In this document: piece by piece, positions 35,231 through 44,536 of the stretch
Layout: every line of letters begins with the position of its first letter
Numbering within the stretch: position 1 is the first letter of the stretch
Assembly: GCF_008728855.1 (NCBI RefSeq)
Contig: NZ_CP042906.1
Location: 1,488,001-1,552,000 of the forward strand
Direction: 5' to 3'
DNA from: Hypericibacter terrae
Lineage (GTDB): Bacteria > Pseudomonadota > Alphaproteobacteria > Dongiales > Dongiaceae
Length of the DNA: 64,000 bases
Made by a program: the position numbers and the translations under genes
The notes under the pieces: generated by a model
The model's database searches: none
Told to the model about the DNA's origin: nothing
Seen by the model: only the letters and a program-made list of their open reading frames with translations

Positions 35231-36007
35231 ATGCGACTCAGAGATTGCTCGACTCGGCCGTCCTGCCCGAGTCGGCGCCGACCCAAGGATACCACACCGG
35301 ACCGGCCGCCCGGCCGGATTTGGGGACGGGGCTTGGCTTTGGCGCTCGGAGTCGCGCTCGGCGCCTGCGCCTATCATGGCAATTTCGACGATCCGATCCA
35401 GCGCCGGTTCCAGTGGTTCAGCTTCATCGGCGGGGAGGATATCCAGGACGCCTGCCACCCCGGCAGCGTTGACCGCTACCGCTTCGTCTATAATGGCCGC
35501 TACTCGGAACAGCTCCGGGATTATGAGCTGGTGGGCGACGGCGCCGGTGGCGCCTATCTGACGTCCCGGGCGACCGGTGGCTATGCCAACCTGGCGACAG
35601 TCTCCCTGAACGATCCGCTCGGACCCTGGCGCTGGCAGGAATCGAGGACGCAGCTGAATTCCGCCCAGTTCAAGCTCTTCATCCAGGCGCTGGCGGCGGA
35701 CGGATTCCTGCAGCCGCCCAAAACGGCCGGTCGGCGCTTTTCCTCCAACAATTTTTATTGGCTTGTGAGTGGTTGTCACGACGGCCAGTTCCATTTCGGC
35801 GCCTGGATCTGGCCTTCCGACGATTTCGCCGCGTTGAAGTTTCCGGCGCTGCTGCTGGCCCGCGACCAGACCGGCATGGCCTTCAATCAGCCTTACGATG
35901 CGCCGGGCGGCGAAACCATGGGCCAGCCTGGCGTCTCACTAGGCGCCAACGCGCCCTTCAATATCACGATCCATGACGACGGCCTCGGCCGGGGATCGCT
36001 GTTTTGA
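35231..36007 (+). CDS. predicted lipoprotein of unknown function
   Basis: The 258-aa protein has a basic N-terminus, a hydrophobic stretch [19 protein letters not shown] with lipobox LGAC (Cys at about residue 46), so an outer-membrane or periplasmic lipoprotein is likely. The rest is soluble with [20 protein letters not shown] and [20 protein letters not shown]. An unusually long basic region precedes the hydrophobic segment; a TTG at 35213 is another possible start. I recognise no named family. Confidence 0.7.
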   Translation: MRLRDCSTRPSCPSRRRPKDTTPDRPPGRIWGRGLALALGVALGACAYHGNFDDPIQRRFQWFSFIGGEDIQDACHPGSVDRYRFVYNGRYSEQLRDYELVGDGAGGAYLTSRATGGYANLATVSLNDPLGPWRWQESRTQLNSAQFKLFIQALAADGFLQPPKTAGRRFSSNNFYWLVSGCHDGQFHFGAWIWPSDDFAALKFPALLLARDQTGMAFNQPYDAPGGETMGQPGVSLGANAPFNITIHDDGLGRGSLF

Positions 36008-36171
36008 ACCGCCCTGCCCGGGCCCGGACGAAAGCGCCGAGACGGCGCCCGGATCTCGGGAACCCGGCGCGACCAAGAGTCGCTAACAGTTGTTTGACGG
36101 AAAAGGGTGCAGACTGGGCGGGTCCGGACCATGAAGCCCCTACCGATCCAAGTGGCTCTGTGGACGGGGCT

Positions 36172-36200
36172 TTTAACCAAGGCCGCGAATTCCATATTAT
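36172..36200 (+). promoter_or_regulatory. candidate clpS-clpA promoter
   Basis: TATTAT (36195-36200) lies 17 bases after TTTAAC (36172-36177), 49 bases before the clpS start. The -35 match is weak. The 242-bp gap before clpS contains no other gene. Confidence 0.4.
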
Positions 36201-36249
36201 AGGCACAGGCCCCCGCAAGAAACCGAACCCGGGGGTCGGTTGCGAGGAG

Positions 36250-36576
36250 ATGAGCGACAACGACAAGACGACCAAGGACGACCGCGAGACCGGGGTTGTC
36301 GTCAAGAGCAAGCCGAAGACCAAGAAGCCCTCGATGTACAAGGTGCTTCTGCTCAATGACGATTACACGCCGATGGAGTTCGTCGTCCATGTGTTGGAGC
36401 GGTTCTTCAGCAAGAGCCGCGAGGATGCAACGCGCATCATGCTCCATGTGCATCGCCGCGGTGTCGGCGTGTGCGGTGTCTATACATACGAAGTGGCGGA
36501 AACCAAGGTGAACCAGGTGATCGATTTCGCTCGCCGGCATGAACATCCGCTTCAATGCACTTTGGAGAAGGAGTAG
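36250..36576 (+). CDS. clpS: ATP-dependent Clp protease adaptor ClpS
   Basis: The 108-aa protein has the ClpS core [20 protein letters not shown], with the Asn-Asp-Asp-Tyr/Thr-Pro-Met pocket that binds N-terminal hydrophobic residues, then [21 protein letters not shown] flexible, charged N-terminus (1-30) is typical. It delivers N-end-rule substrates to ClpA. It is 7 bases before clpA, one operon. Confidence 0.95.
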   Translation: MSDNDKTTKDDRETGVVVKSKPKTKKPSMYKVLLLNDDYTPMEFVVHVLERFFSKSREDATRIMLHVHRRGVGVCGVYTYEVAETKVNQVIDFARRHEHPLQCTLEKE

Positions 36577-36583
36577 GGCGCCC

Positions 36584-38923
36584 ATGTTGTCGCCAAATCT
36601 TGAACAGACGCTGCATCGGGCACTCGCCTATGCCAACGAACGCCGGCATGATTTCGCCACGCTCGAGCATCTGCTGCTGGCCCTGACCGAAGACCAGGAC
36701 GCCATCGCCGTGATGCGCGCCTGCAATGTCGATGTCGAGCGGCTGCGCCGCGACCTGATCGACTATATCGACAACCAGCTTTCGAACCTGGTCGGCCCGG
36801 CGCCGCGCGAAGCCAAGCCCACGGCGGGCTTCCAGCGCGTGCTGCAGCGCGCGGCCATCCATGTCCAGTCCTCGGGCCGCGAGGAGGTCACGGGCGCCAA
36901 CATCCTGGTCGCGCTCTTCTCCGAGCGCGAGAGCCACGCCGTATATTTCCTGCAGGAGCAGGAGATGTCGCGCCTGGACGCCGTCAACTACATCAGCCAT
37001 GGCATCGCCAAGTCGCGCGGCAAGCAGGAGCAGCGCCGGGTCTCGGGCGCCGATGGCGACGCCCAGGCCGAGAAGGTCGCCAAGACCGGCAGCGAGGCGC
37101 TTGACGCCTATTGCGTCGATCTCAACAAGAAGGCGCGCGCGGGCAAGATCGATCCGCTGATCGGACGCGATGCCGAGATCGACCGGACCATCCAGATCCT
37201 GTGCCGGCGCACCAAGAACAACCCGCTCTATGTGGGCGATCCCGGCGTCGGCAAGACCGCCATCGCCGAGGGCTTGGCGCGGCGCATCATCCGCGGCGAA
37301 GTGCCGGATGTGCTGAAGAACGCCACCATCTTCGCGCTCGACATGGGCTCGCTGCTGGCCGGAACCCGCTATCGCGGCGACTTCGAGGAGCGGCTCAAGG
37401 CCGTCATCTCCGAGCTCGAGGCGACCGAGGGCTCGATCCTCTTCATCGACGAGATCCACACCGTGATCGGCGCCGGCGCGACCTCGGGCGGCGCCATGGA
37501 CGCGTCGAACCTGCTGAAGCCGGCGCTCCAGAGCGGTTCGCTGCGCTGCATGGGCTCGACCACCTACAAGGAATACCGGAACTACTTCGAGAAGGACCGG
37601 GCGCTGGTCCGCCGTTTCCAGAAGATCGACGTCAACGAGCCGACGGTCGACGACACGGTGAAGATCCTCATGGGCCTCAAGCCCTATTACGAGAAGCATC
37701 ACCGCGTGCGTTACACCGGCGAGGCCATCCGCACCGCCGTCGAACTGGCGTCGCGCTATATCAACGACCGCAAGCTGCCCGACAAGGCGATCGACGTGAT
37801 CGACGAGGTGGGTGCGGCGCAGATGCTGCTGGCGGAGAACAAGCGCAAGAAGACCATCACGGTGAAGGATGTCGAGGCCGTGATCGCCACCATGGCGCGG
37901 ATCCCGCCAAAGAGCGTCTCGCGCGACGACAAGAGCGTGCTGCAGAACCTGGAGCGCGATCTGAAGACGATGGTGTTCGGGCAGGATGCCGCGATCGGCG
38001 CCCTTTCGGCCGCGATCAAGCTCGCGCGCGCAGGCCTGCGCGAGCCGGAGAAGCCGATCGGCTCCTATCTGTTCTCGGGTCCGACCGGCGTCGGCAAGAC
38101 CGAGGTGGCGCGCCAGCTTTCGCGCACGCTGGGGATCGAGCTCATCCGCTTCGACATGTCGGAATATATGGAGCGGCATACCGTGTCGCGCCTGATCGGC
38201 GCGCCCCCGGGCTATGTCGGCTTCGACCAGGGCGGACTCCTGACCGATGCCATCGACCAGCATCCGCACGCCGTGCTGCTGCTGGACGAGATCGAGAAGG
38301 CGCATCCGGATCTCTTCAACCTGCTGCTGCAGGTGATGGACCATGGCAAGCTCACCGACCATAACGGCAAGTCGGTCGATTTCCGCAACGTGATCCTGAT
38401 CATGACCACCAATGCCGGCGCGGCGGAGATGGCCAAGACGGCGATCGGCTTCGGCCGCGAGGTGCGGGTGGGCGAGGACACCGAGGCGATCAACCGGATG
38501 TTCACGCCGGAGTTCCGCAACCGTCTCGACGCGGTCATCACCTTCCAGAACCTCTCGCCGGAGATCGTGGCGCGGGTGGTGGACAAGTTCGTGATGCAGC
38601 TCGAGGCGCAACTCGCCGACCGCAACGTCACGATCGAGCTCAGCGACGGCGCGCGCGACTGGCTCGCCAAGAAGGGCTTCGATCCGATGTATGGCGCGCG
38701 GCCGCTCTCGCGCGTCATCCAGGAGCACATCAAGAAGCCGCTGGCCGAGGAATTGCTGTTCGGCAAGCTCGAGAAGGGCGGCACCGTGCGGGTCGACGTG
38801 GCCGACGGCAAGCTGGTCTTCACCCATACCGAAGCCACCAAGCCCAACAAGGGCGAAGGCGGCGACGGCGATGGCGGCGCCTCGCGTCCCGCCAAGCCGA
38901 AGGAACCTGAACTGGCGCGCTGA
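36584..38923 (+). CDS. clpA: ATP-dependent Clp protease ATP-binding subunit ClpA
   Basis: The 779-aa AAA+ unfoldase has an N-domain ([20 protein letters not shown]), a first Walker [16 protein letters not shown] with Walker B ILFIDEIH, and a second module [14 protein letters not shown] with [14 protein letters not shown] ClpP-binding loop is expected in the second half. It unfolds substrates delivered by ClpS for ClpP. The start at 36584 ([10 protein letters not shown]) is typical. clpP itself is not in the window apart from the unrelated ClpP-class cargo gene. Confidence 0.97.
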   Translation: MLSPNLEQTLHRALAYANERRHDFATLEHLLLALTEDQDAIAVMRACNVDVERLRRDLIDYIDNQLSNLVGPAPREAKPTAGFQRVLQRAAIHVQSSGREEVTGANILVALFSERESHAVYFLQEQEMSRLDAVNYISHGIAKSRGKQEQRRVSGADGDAQAEKVAKTGSEALDAYCVDLNKKARAGKIDPLIGRDAEIDRTIQILCRRTKNNPLYVGDPGVGKTAIAEGLARRIIRGEVPDVLKNATIFALDMGSLLAGTRYRGDFEERLKAVISELEATEGSILFIDEIHTVIGAGATSGGAMDASNLLKPALQSGSLRCMGSTTYKEYRNYFEKDRALVRRFQKIDVNEPTVDDTVKILMGLKPYYEKHHRVRYTGEAIRTAVELASRYINDRKLPDKAIDVIDEVGAAQMLLAENKRKKTITVKDVEAVIATMARIPPKSVSRDDKSVLQNLERDLKTMVFGQDAAIGALSAAIKLARAGLREPEKPIGSYLFSGPTGVGKTEVARQLSRTLGIELIRFDMSEYMERHTVSRLIGAPPGYVGFDQGGLLTDAIDQHPHAVLLLDEIEKAHPDLFNLLLQVMDHGKLTDHNGKSVDFRNVILIMTTNAGAAEMAKTAIGFGREVRVGEDTEAINRMFTPEFRNRLDAVITFQNLSPEIVARVVDKFVMQLEAQLADRNVTIELSDGARDWLAKKGFDPMYGARPLSRVIQEHIKKPLAEELLFGKLEKGGTVRVDVADGKLVFTHTEATKPNKGEGGDGDGGASRPAKPKEPELAR

Positions 38924-38950
38924 CGCCGGAGCGGAGTTCGTCTCAACAAG

Positions 38951-38988
38951 AAAGGCCTCGTCCTTCAGGGACGAGGCCTTTTTCTTTT
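38951..38988 (+). terminator. rho-independent terminator of clpS-clpA
   Basis: Perfect 13-bp stem (38951-38963 with 38969-38981), TTCAG loop, followed by TTCTTTT. It lies 27 bases after the clpA stop. Confidence 0.93.
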
Positions 38989-39001
38989 GGGGCCGGAGAG
39001 T

Positions 39002-39164
39002 CCCCTCCCCCTACCCCCTCCCGCAAGGGGAGGGGGCGTAATTTATTTTTTTGTCTCGCTGTTTGCGTGCGCTCTGCGCGTTAGTTGCGAATGCTGCAGA
39101 TAATGGGCGGTGAGAATCAAGAAACCGCGCCCCCTCCCCTTGCGGGAGGGGGTAGGGGGAGGGG
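39002..39164. repeat. G-rich intergenic inverted-repeat element (exact 37-bp arms)
   Basis: The segment 39002-39038 is the exact reverse complement of 39128-39164, flanking about 89 non-coding, AT-richer bases. On the plus strand the right arm reads GGGAGGGGGTAGGGGGAG(GGG), four G-runs with 1-2-base loops, a textbook G-quadruplex motif. Related arms occur at 42034-42172 and around the IS insertion at 45,309-48,645. It follows the clpA terminator, in an otherwise empty gap. Confidence 0.82.
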
Positions 39165-39189
39165 TTGCTTCAGGATAGAGCGGCGACGC

Positions 39190-40359
39190 CTACTCGCCGC
39201 ACCCTTCCTGCTTGAACGGGCTGTCCGCCGCGAGCATGCCGATCTCGGCGCGCACAGCGGCCGTTTCGCGCTTCAGGAAATTCGCAACGGCGGCGCGCAA
39301 ACCCCGGTCGGCGATCCAGTGGGCGCTCACGGTCTCGACCGGGAGATAGCCGCGCTGCACCTTGTGCTCACCTTGCGCGCCCGCCTCGACCACCTGGAGC
39401 CCGCGCGCGATGGCGAACTCGATCGCCTGGTAATAGCAGGCCTCGAAATGGAGGAAGGGGATCTCCTGCGTGGCGCCCCAATTTCGGCCATAGAGCCGCT
39501 CGCGGCCGATGAGATTGAGCGCGCCCGCGACAAAGCGTCCGCCGGCTTCCGCCAGCACCAGCAGCACCTGGTCCGCCATGCGCTCGCCGAGCAGGCTGAA
39601 GAAGGAACGCGTCAGATAGGGCGTGCCCCATTTGCGGTCGCTGATCGCCTGATAATGGCGGAAGAAAGCGTCCCAGTGCTTCTCCTGGATGTCGCGGCCG
39701 GTGAGGGCTCGGAGCGTCACGCCGGCCTCGGCAACCTCGCGGCGCTCGCGCCGGATCGCCTTGCGCTTGCGCGAGGAGAGATCGCCCAGGAATTCCTCGA
39801 AGCTGCGATAGCCGCGGTTCTGCCAGTGGAACTGGTAGCCGTGCCGCAGCAGGCATCCGACCTCGGCGAGCGCCGCCGCATCCTCCGCCGGCAGGAAGGT
39901 GGCATGCAGGGACGAGACCTTGAGCTGCTCGGCCGCGGCCACCAGCGTGGCGGCGAGGACGTCGCGATAGCGGGGCGCGTCCTCGGCGGGGCGCAGCAGC
40001 AGGCGGGGCCCCGGGACCGGCGTGAAGGGCACCGAGAGCTGCAGCTTGGGATAATACTGGCCGCCGGCGCGCTCATAGGCTTCGGCCCAGCCATGGTCGA
40101 AGACATATTCGCCATAGGAGTGGGCTTTCAGATAGAGCGGCGCGGCCGCCCGCACCTTGCCGGCGGCGTCCTCGATCAGCAGATGTCGCGGAATCCAGCC
40201 GCTGTCGCCGCCGACCGAGCCGCTCTCTTCGAGGGCGTTCAGGAACCGGTGCGAGACGAAGGGATTGTCGGCGCCGGCGCAGGCATCCCACTCGGGCGCA
40301 GGGACGTCCGCGATCCGCCCGAGCAGCCGCGCCTCGATCCGTTCGCCGTCATCTGCCAT
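39190..40359 (-). CDS. FemAB-like GNAT acyltransferase (DUF482 family)
   Basis: The 389-aa soluble protein begins IADVPAPEWDACAGADNPFV and NPFVSHRFLNALEESGSVG, the standard start of the DUF482/FemAB-like proteins, then LSSRKRKAIRRERREVAEAG and YLTRSFFSLLGERMADQVLL, and ends GLQVVEAGAQGEHKVQRGYL. The family is a double GNAT-fold acyltransferase; some members are linked to aminoacylation of peptidoglycan or lipids, but the substrate here is unknown. It is alone on its strand between repeats and a TPR gene. Confidence 0.9.
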   Translation of the reverse strand: MADDGERIEARLLGRIADVPAPEWDACAGADNPFVSHRFLNALEESGSVGGDSGWIPRHLLIEDAAGKVRAAAPLYLKAHSYGEYVFDHGWAEAYERAGGQYYPKLQLSVPFTPVPGPRLLLRPAEDAPRYRDVLAATLVAAAEQLKVSSLHATFLPAEDAAALAEVGCLLRHGYQFHWQNRGYRSFEEFLGDLSSRKRKAIRRERREVAEAGVTLRALTGRDIQEKHWDAFFRHYQAISDRKWGTPYLTRSFFSLLGERMADQVLLVLAEAGGRFVAGALNLIGRERLYGRNWGATQEIPFLHFEACYYQAIEFAIARGLQVVEAGAQGEHKVQRGYLPVETVSAHWIADRGLRAAVANFLKRETAAVRAEIGMLAADSPFKQEGCGE

Positions 40360-40507
40360 GAGAGGATGGGCCGCCAGGGGAATTGGACATCTGCTTCAAA
40401 GGATGGGGCGCCGCGGCGCTTCCGACAACCCCGATCTGGCGCCCGTTTGCCCCGAAAATCCTGCCGCATTTCCGCCCCAGCGGCCGTGATATGATTTCCC
40501 CCGTCCC

Positions 40508-41383
40508 ATGAGCCCTGTCCGATGGCGCATACCGGTCGGTCTGATGGCGGCCTTGCTGCTGGCTTGTACGCTCGCGGCCGGGCCGGCGGTCGCGCAGTCG
40601 CGCGAGGATCAGCTGGGCGATGCCTGGGCCGCCTACAGCGCCGGCGACGACGCGAAGGCGCGGGCTCTGTTCGAATCGCTGGCGGGCGAAGGCGATCCCG
40701 AAGCGAATTTCGGCCTGGGGCTGATGGATGCCGACGGCCGGGGCGCGCCGCGCGATCAGGCGGCCGCCGCCCGGCATTTCTCGACCGCGGCCCAAGCGGG
40801 TTTCGCCGAGGCGCAGGATGCGCTCGGCTATGCCTATGATTTCGGCCTCGGGCTGCCGCAGAACCACGATCTTGCCGAATATTGGTATCAACGCGCGACC
40901 GATGCCGGCGTCGTCAATGCCAAGAACAATCTCGCTTATAGCTGGATCGATTCCGGCCGGAACATCGATCAGGCCCTGGCGATGCTCCAGGATGTCCTGA
41001 GCGCGGTGCCCAACGAGCCGGCTTATCTGGACTCCTATGGATGGGCGCTCTATCGGCTCGGGCGCTATCCCGAGGCGTTGCATTATCTCTGCGATGCGGC
41101 GATGCATGACCCCGGCCATCCCGAGGTGCAGGCGCATCTCGGCGATGCGTTCTGGCAGATGGGGCAGACCAACCAGGCAGTGCAGCAATGGCAACGGGCG
41201 CTGGATCTGGCAGACCGGCCGGACGAACTCAGCGACAGCGGCGCCGACTTCCTCAACGGCTTCGGCCTGAAGGCGTGGAAAAACGACCTGATCGGCCGAT
41301 TGATGCGGGCGGGCAATCGCGCCGGGTCGGCGGAGGGCGCGGTTCCGCTCCCCACGGCCTGCAACGAGCCACCGATCTCCTAG
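40508..41383 (+). CDS. exported Sel1/TPR-repeat protein
   Basis: The 291-aa protein has a signal peptide (LMAALLLACTLAAGPAVAQS), then two Sel1-like repeats (EANFGLGLMDADGRGAPRDQ, EAQDALGYAYDFGLGLPQNH) and later TPR units (AYLDSYGWALYRLGRYPEAL, VQAHLGDAFWQMGQTNQAVQ). Repeat proteins of this kind act as scaffolds in periplasmic or envelope complexes. It is divergent from the FemAB-like gene and convergent with sodC. Partner unknown. Confidence 0.85.
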   Translation: MSPVRWRIPVGLMAALLLACTLAAGPAVAQSREDQLGDAWAAYSAGDDAKARALFESLAGEGDPEANFGLGLMDADGRGAPRDQAAAARHFSTAAQAGFAEAQDALGYAYDFGLGLPQNHDLAEYWYQRATDAGVVNAKNNLAYSWIDSGRNIDQALAMLQDVLSAVPNEPAYLDSYGWALYRLGRYPEALHYLCDAAMHDPGHPEVQAHLGDAFWQMGQTNQAVQQWQRALDLADRPDELSDSGADFLNGFGLKAWKNDLIGRLMRAGNRAGSAEGAVPLPTACNEPPIS

Positions 41384-41406
41384 ATCGCAGCCTCAGCCCA
41401 TCCCGC

Positions 41407-41937
41407 TCATTTGATCGGCGCGCAGGCCACGCGGTCGCCGGCGCCGCCGATCGGCTGGGTCATATAGTCGTCGGGATTGGCATGGATCACGACCGACGAG
41501 CCGTCGGCGTCGAGCAGTGCCGGGCGCTCGCCCGCACCCTTCAGCGAGACCAGGGTCGAATAGAGCTCGACCGTCACGCTGCCGTCGGCCGCGACATAGA
41601 GGTTCGGCAGGTCGCCATCGTCATTGGCCTGCGGATTGAGCAGCCCATGCGTCACCGGCGTCATGCTGTGGACATGGGCGCCCGCGCTCTTGAAGGTCGG
41701 GGCCGAGCAATCGGCCTTCTCGTGGAAATGCACCCCATGCCAGCCGGGCGTCAGGCCCTTGGCGGTGATGCGCAGCAGCACGCCGTGGGGCGCATCGGTC
41801 ACGGTGATCTTGCCGATGGTGCCGCCATCGGCGCCCACCAGGTCGCTGGACTGGCTCGTGGCGGCCTGGGCCGTGCCGATGGCGAGGCCGAGGGCGAGCA
41901 ATGTCATTATCACGTGGGAAGAACGGGAGCGGATCAT
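41407..41937 (-). CDS. sodC: periplasmic Cu/Zn superoxide dismutase
   Basis: The 176-aa protein has a signal peptide (about 1-25, LALGLAIGTAQA), then the copper ligands in GVHFHEKADCS and the disulfide Cys, ANDDGDLPNLYVAADG, and the C-terminal DDYMTQPIGGAGDRVACAPI. SodC converts periplasmic superoxide to hydrogen peroxide and oxygen. It lies alone, with G-rich repeat elements upstream (42,034-42,172). Confidence 0.94.
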   Translation of the reverse strand: MIRSRSSHVIMTLLALGLAIGTAQAATSQSSDLVGADGGTIGKITVTDAPHGVLLRITAKGLTPGWHGVHFHEKADCSAPTFKSAGAHVHSMTPVTHGLLNPQANDDGDLPNLYVAADGSVTVELYSTLVSLKGAGERPALLDADGSSVVIHANPDDYMTQPIGGAGDRVACAPIK

Positions 41938-42033
41938 GGGGAGACCTCGAGGGAAGGAGGGTTGGGCAAGTGGATAAGCGGTGCAGGCAAGAGCGGCGTT
42001 CCCTTTGGCGATGAAGATATATGTTGTCGCTGA

Positions 42034-42172
42034 CCCCTCCCCCTATCCCCTCCCGCAAGGGGAGGGGGCTCGAAAAATTCTCTTGAGCGGTGCGGCGGCG
42101 CGAAAGAGAGCAACTCAAAACCGTGAGGTCTAAGACAGTTCACGCGCCCTCCGGAGGGGGTAGGGGGAGGGG
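42034..42172. repeat. G-rich intergenic inverted-repeat element, damaged copy
   Basis: The left arm (42034-42069) matches the 39,002 arm with one change (TATCCCC for TACCCCC). The right arm (42144-42172) has lost its middle (CCGG in place of the CTTGCGGG block) but keeps GGAGGGGGTAGGGGGAGGGG, again a G-quadruplex motif. No gene lies between the arms. Confidence 0.72.
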
Positions 42173-42254
42173 TTGCTCCAAGCATCAAGCGAAGCGATTA
42201 CTCCAACTCAGGGACCGCCCGTGGGATAGAACGATCCCACCCATTACCGCCTTG

Positions 42255-43022
42255 TCAGCGATAGCCGAACCGGGCGAGGGCGGGCGCTGCGGCCTCGGCG
42301 ATGGCACGCGCCTTCGCGGGGTCGATCTGGCGCCAGCGTCCGATGCCGGCCGACGGCTTGATCGCGCCGGCCATTCGCCCCAGCAGATCGGGCGGCAGGC
42401 GCGCGCCCAGGAACTCGAACAGCGCCCCGAGCGTCCTCCGGGGATCTCCGCAGAGGTCCTCGTAGCGCAACAGGAAATGGCGCCCGGGAATATGACGCCG
42501 GCACCAATCCTCCGCTTCGAGATTGGCCTTGGCCCAGAGCCGTGCCGCCGGCACGGCCAGATCCTGCGGCAGGGTCTCGCCATGGAGCGGCTGATGATAT
42601 CGGCGCAACTGGCCCTGATTGCCGGAGAGCGCCATGTCGCGGCCGTCGCGGATCATCTGCACGAAGACGAGCTCGGGCAGCTGCTCATGGAAGAAGGGCA
42701 ACATGAAGAGCGTGCGCGGCCCCTTCAACCCCCAGGCGCCGCCGATGCCGGAATGGTGCTGGAGATAGCTCGCGAGCGTGGCTTCGAGATCGTGCCGCAC
42801 GCGGTCTCGCAGCGCCGCGGGGACTTGATCGAGCTCGTAATCCAGCCGGCGCGTCGCCGCGAGAACCGGCGCGACCTGGCGATCGAAGAAATCGGCCAGC
42901 TCGACCGAATCCCCGGTCCCCAGGGTGTCATAGCCCATATAGAAGCCGGCAGCGGCCAGCACATCGCGCATGACGCGCGTGCCGGAACCGCCGCTGGCGC
43001 CGATCAGGACCGGACTGTGCAA
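42255..43022 (-). CDS. sulfotransferase family protein (TTG start)
   Basis: The 255-aa protein starts with the phosphosulfate-binding loop VLIGASGGSGTRVMRDVLAA, then LVFVQMIRDGRDMALSGNQG, FLLRYEDLCGDPRRTLGALF. The 5'-PSB loop is needed, so the first ATG (RVMRD) is too late; a TTG at 43022 with GGAAGG 6 bases upstream gives the complete fold. It would transfer sulfate from PAPS to an unknown acceptor, perhaps a glycan. It follows the RidA gene by 35 bases on the same strand. Confidence 0.8.
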   Translation of the reverse strand: MHSPVLIGASGGSGTRVMRDVLAAAGFYMGYDTLGTGDSVELADFFDRQVAPVLAATRRLDYELDQVPAALRDRVRHDLEATLASYLQHHSGIGGAWGLKGPRTLFMLPFFHEQLPELVFVQMIRDGRDMALSGNQGQLRRYHQPLHGETLPQDLAVPAARLWAKANLEAEDWCRRHIPGRHFLLRYEDLCGDPRRTLGALFEFLGARLPPDLLGRMAGAIKPSAGIGRWRQIDPAKARAIAEAAAPALARFGYR

Positions 43023-43057
43023 GGCCAGCCTTCCGCGAGCCGCGTCGGGCCTGGCGG

Positions 43058-43525
43058 TCAGGCGATCTCGAAGATCGCGTCGACCTCGACCGCCACATTG
43101 AGCGGCAGCGTGTTCACGCCGACGGCCGAGCGGGCATGCTTGCCGGCATCGCCGAACACCTCGACCATCAGGTCCGAGACGCCGTTGGCGACCTTCGGCT
43201 GGTCGTAGAAATCGTCGGTCGAATTCACGAACACGCCGAGACGCACCACGCGCTTCACCCGGTCGAGATCGCCGCCGAGCGCCGCCTTGAGCTGGGCGAT
43301 GACATTGAGGCCGCAGATCCGCGCCGCCTGCTGGCCCTGCTCGACCGCGAAATCCTTGCCGAGCTTGCCGATGAACTTGAAGTCCCCGTTCCACACCGTG
43401 ACCTGGCCGGCGAGATAGGCGAAGCCGTTGGCGATTACGACCGGGACATAGTTGGCCACGGGTGCCGCCGCCTTGGGCAGCTCGATCTTCTTGTCGGCGA
43501 GAATCTTGTCGATGCGTCCGGTCAT
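43058..43525 (-). CDS. RidA-family protein
   Basis: The 155-aa protein has YVPVVIANGFAYLAGQVTVW, KDFAVEQGQQAARICGLNVI and HARSAVGVNTLPLNVAVEVD, keeping the catalytic arginine (HARSAVGV). It resembles the RidA at 19,201-19,665 and is likely an enamine/imine deaminase. The start at 43525 (MTGRIDKI) is used; the frame extends upstream without similarity. It is divergent from the hydratase gene. Confidence 0.88.
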   Translation of the reverse strand: MTGRIDKILADKKIELPKAAAPVANYVPVVIANGFAYLAGQVTVWNGDFKFIGKLGKDFAVEQGQQAARICGLNVIAQLKAALGGDLDRVKRVVRLGVFVNSTDDFYDQPKVANGVSDLMVEVFGDAGKHARSAVGVNTLPLNVAVEVDAIFEIA

Positions 43526-43734
43526 GGCCAGGGTCTCCCTAGGGGTCGAGTGAGGCGCGAAACAGGGGGCGGAGCATAGCGGCTTGACCGCCGGGCTTCC
43601 AGACCGTCCGCCGGCGCTCTTTCGCGCCTTGTCGGCCCGGCCGGGAAGGGGTTTAGTCTGCCCCGGAACGGCGTCCGGGGCCTCGGGGGCGAGGGGACGG
43701 GGCCGATCGATCAAAACTGGAGAACGAGGGCGGC

Positions 43735-44520
43735 ATGCCGAAGGATCTGGACCGGATCGCGCGGGAATTGATGCGCCAGCACCGGCAGCGCGAGAAATTC
43801 GGGACTCTGTCGCCGGCCTGGCCGGTCGACGATCTCGAAGCCGCTTACGAGGTGCAGGGTCGTTTCGTCGATCTGATGCGGGCCGAGAGCGGCGCCGCGA
43901 TCGCCGGCTACAAGATCGGCCTCACCACCAAGCGCATGCAGCATATGTGCGGGATCGATCATCCGATCGCCGGCGCGGTGCTGGCCGACCGGATCCATCG
44001 CAGCGGCACCACGCTGGCGCTGGCCGAGCATGTTCATCTCGGGCTCGAGTTCGAGATCTGCGCGCGGTTCGGGCGCGACCTGCCGCCCGGTGACGCACCC
44101 TATGACCGCGAGCGGATCGCCGATGCGGTCGATGCCGTCTGTCCCGCCTTCGAGGTGGTGGACGACCGCAGCGCCGATTATGCCGGGCTCGATGTCCGCT
44201 CGCTCGTCGCCGACAACAGCTGGAACGCCGGCGTGGTCTTCGGCGAATTCAAGACGAGCTGGCCGGAGCTGGCGCCGGTCGAAGGCGTCGTGCGTCGCGA
44301 TGGCGCCGAGATCGGCCGGGGCACGGGCGCCGACGTGCTGGGCCATCCCTTCGAGCCGCTGACCTGGCTCGCCAATCACCTGGCGGAATTGGATATCGGT
44401 CTCAAGGCCGGTCAATTCGTGATGACCGGCAGCCTCGTGACCACGCGCTTTCCCGCCGGGCCTGAGCGCTATGATTTCGACGTGTCGGGCCTCGGCCATG
44501 TCGACGTGACGGTGCGCTGA
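43735..44520 (+). CDS. 2-keto-4-pentenoate hydratase family protein
   Basis: The 261-aa protein has the MhpD/FAH-fold signature GAAIAGYKIGLTTKRMQHMC, LGLEFEICARFGRDLPPGD, AFEVVDDRSADYAGLDVRSL and DVLGHPFEPLTWLANHLAEL with acidic metal ligands (ExE). It hydrates 2-hydroxypenta-2,4-dienoate in meta-cleavage pathways or acts as a related decarboxylase. It is 16 bases upstream of an SDR. Aromatic-acid catabolism is inferred. Confidence 0.88.
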   Translation: MPKDLDRIARELMRQHRQREKFGTLSPAWPVDDLEAAYEVQGRFVDLMRAESGAAIAGYKIGLTTKRMQHMCGIDHPIAGAVLADRIHRSGTTLALAEHVHLGLEFEICARFGRDLPPGDAPYDRERIADAVDAVCPAFEVVDDRSADYAGLDVRSLVADNSWNAGVVFGEFKTSWPELAPVEGVVRRDGAEIGRGTGADVLGHPFEPLTWLANHLAELDIGLKAGQFVMTGSLVTTRFPAGPERYDFDVSGLGHVDVTVR

Positions 44521-44536
44521 GAAAGGGAACGAAATC

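Noticed and set aside
36437-38827. 796-codon open frame on the minus strand opposite clpA
   Set aside because: The GC-rich third positions of clpA create an open antisense frame; its translation is repetitive in Arg/Asp/Leu/His and has no family features, while clpA is unmistakable.
39002-39164. repeated G-rich arms considered as a CRISPR array
   Set aside because: Only two inverted arms with one long spacer; no direct repeats and no cas genes.
39085-40494. 469-codon plus-strand frame opposite the FemAB-like gene
   Set aside because: Antisense shadow; it also runs through the G-rich repeat, which real genes here avoid.
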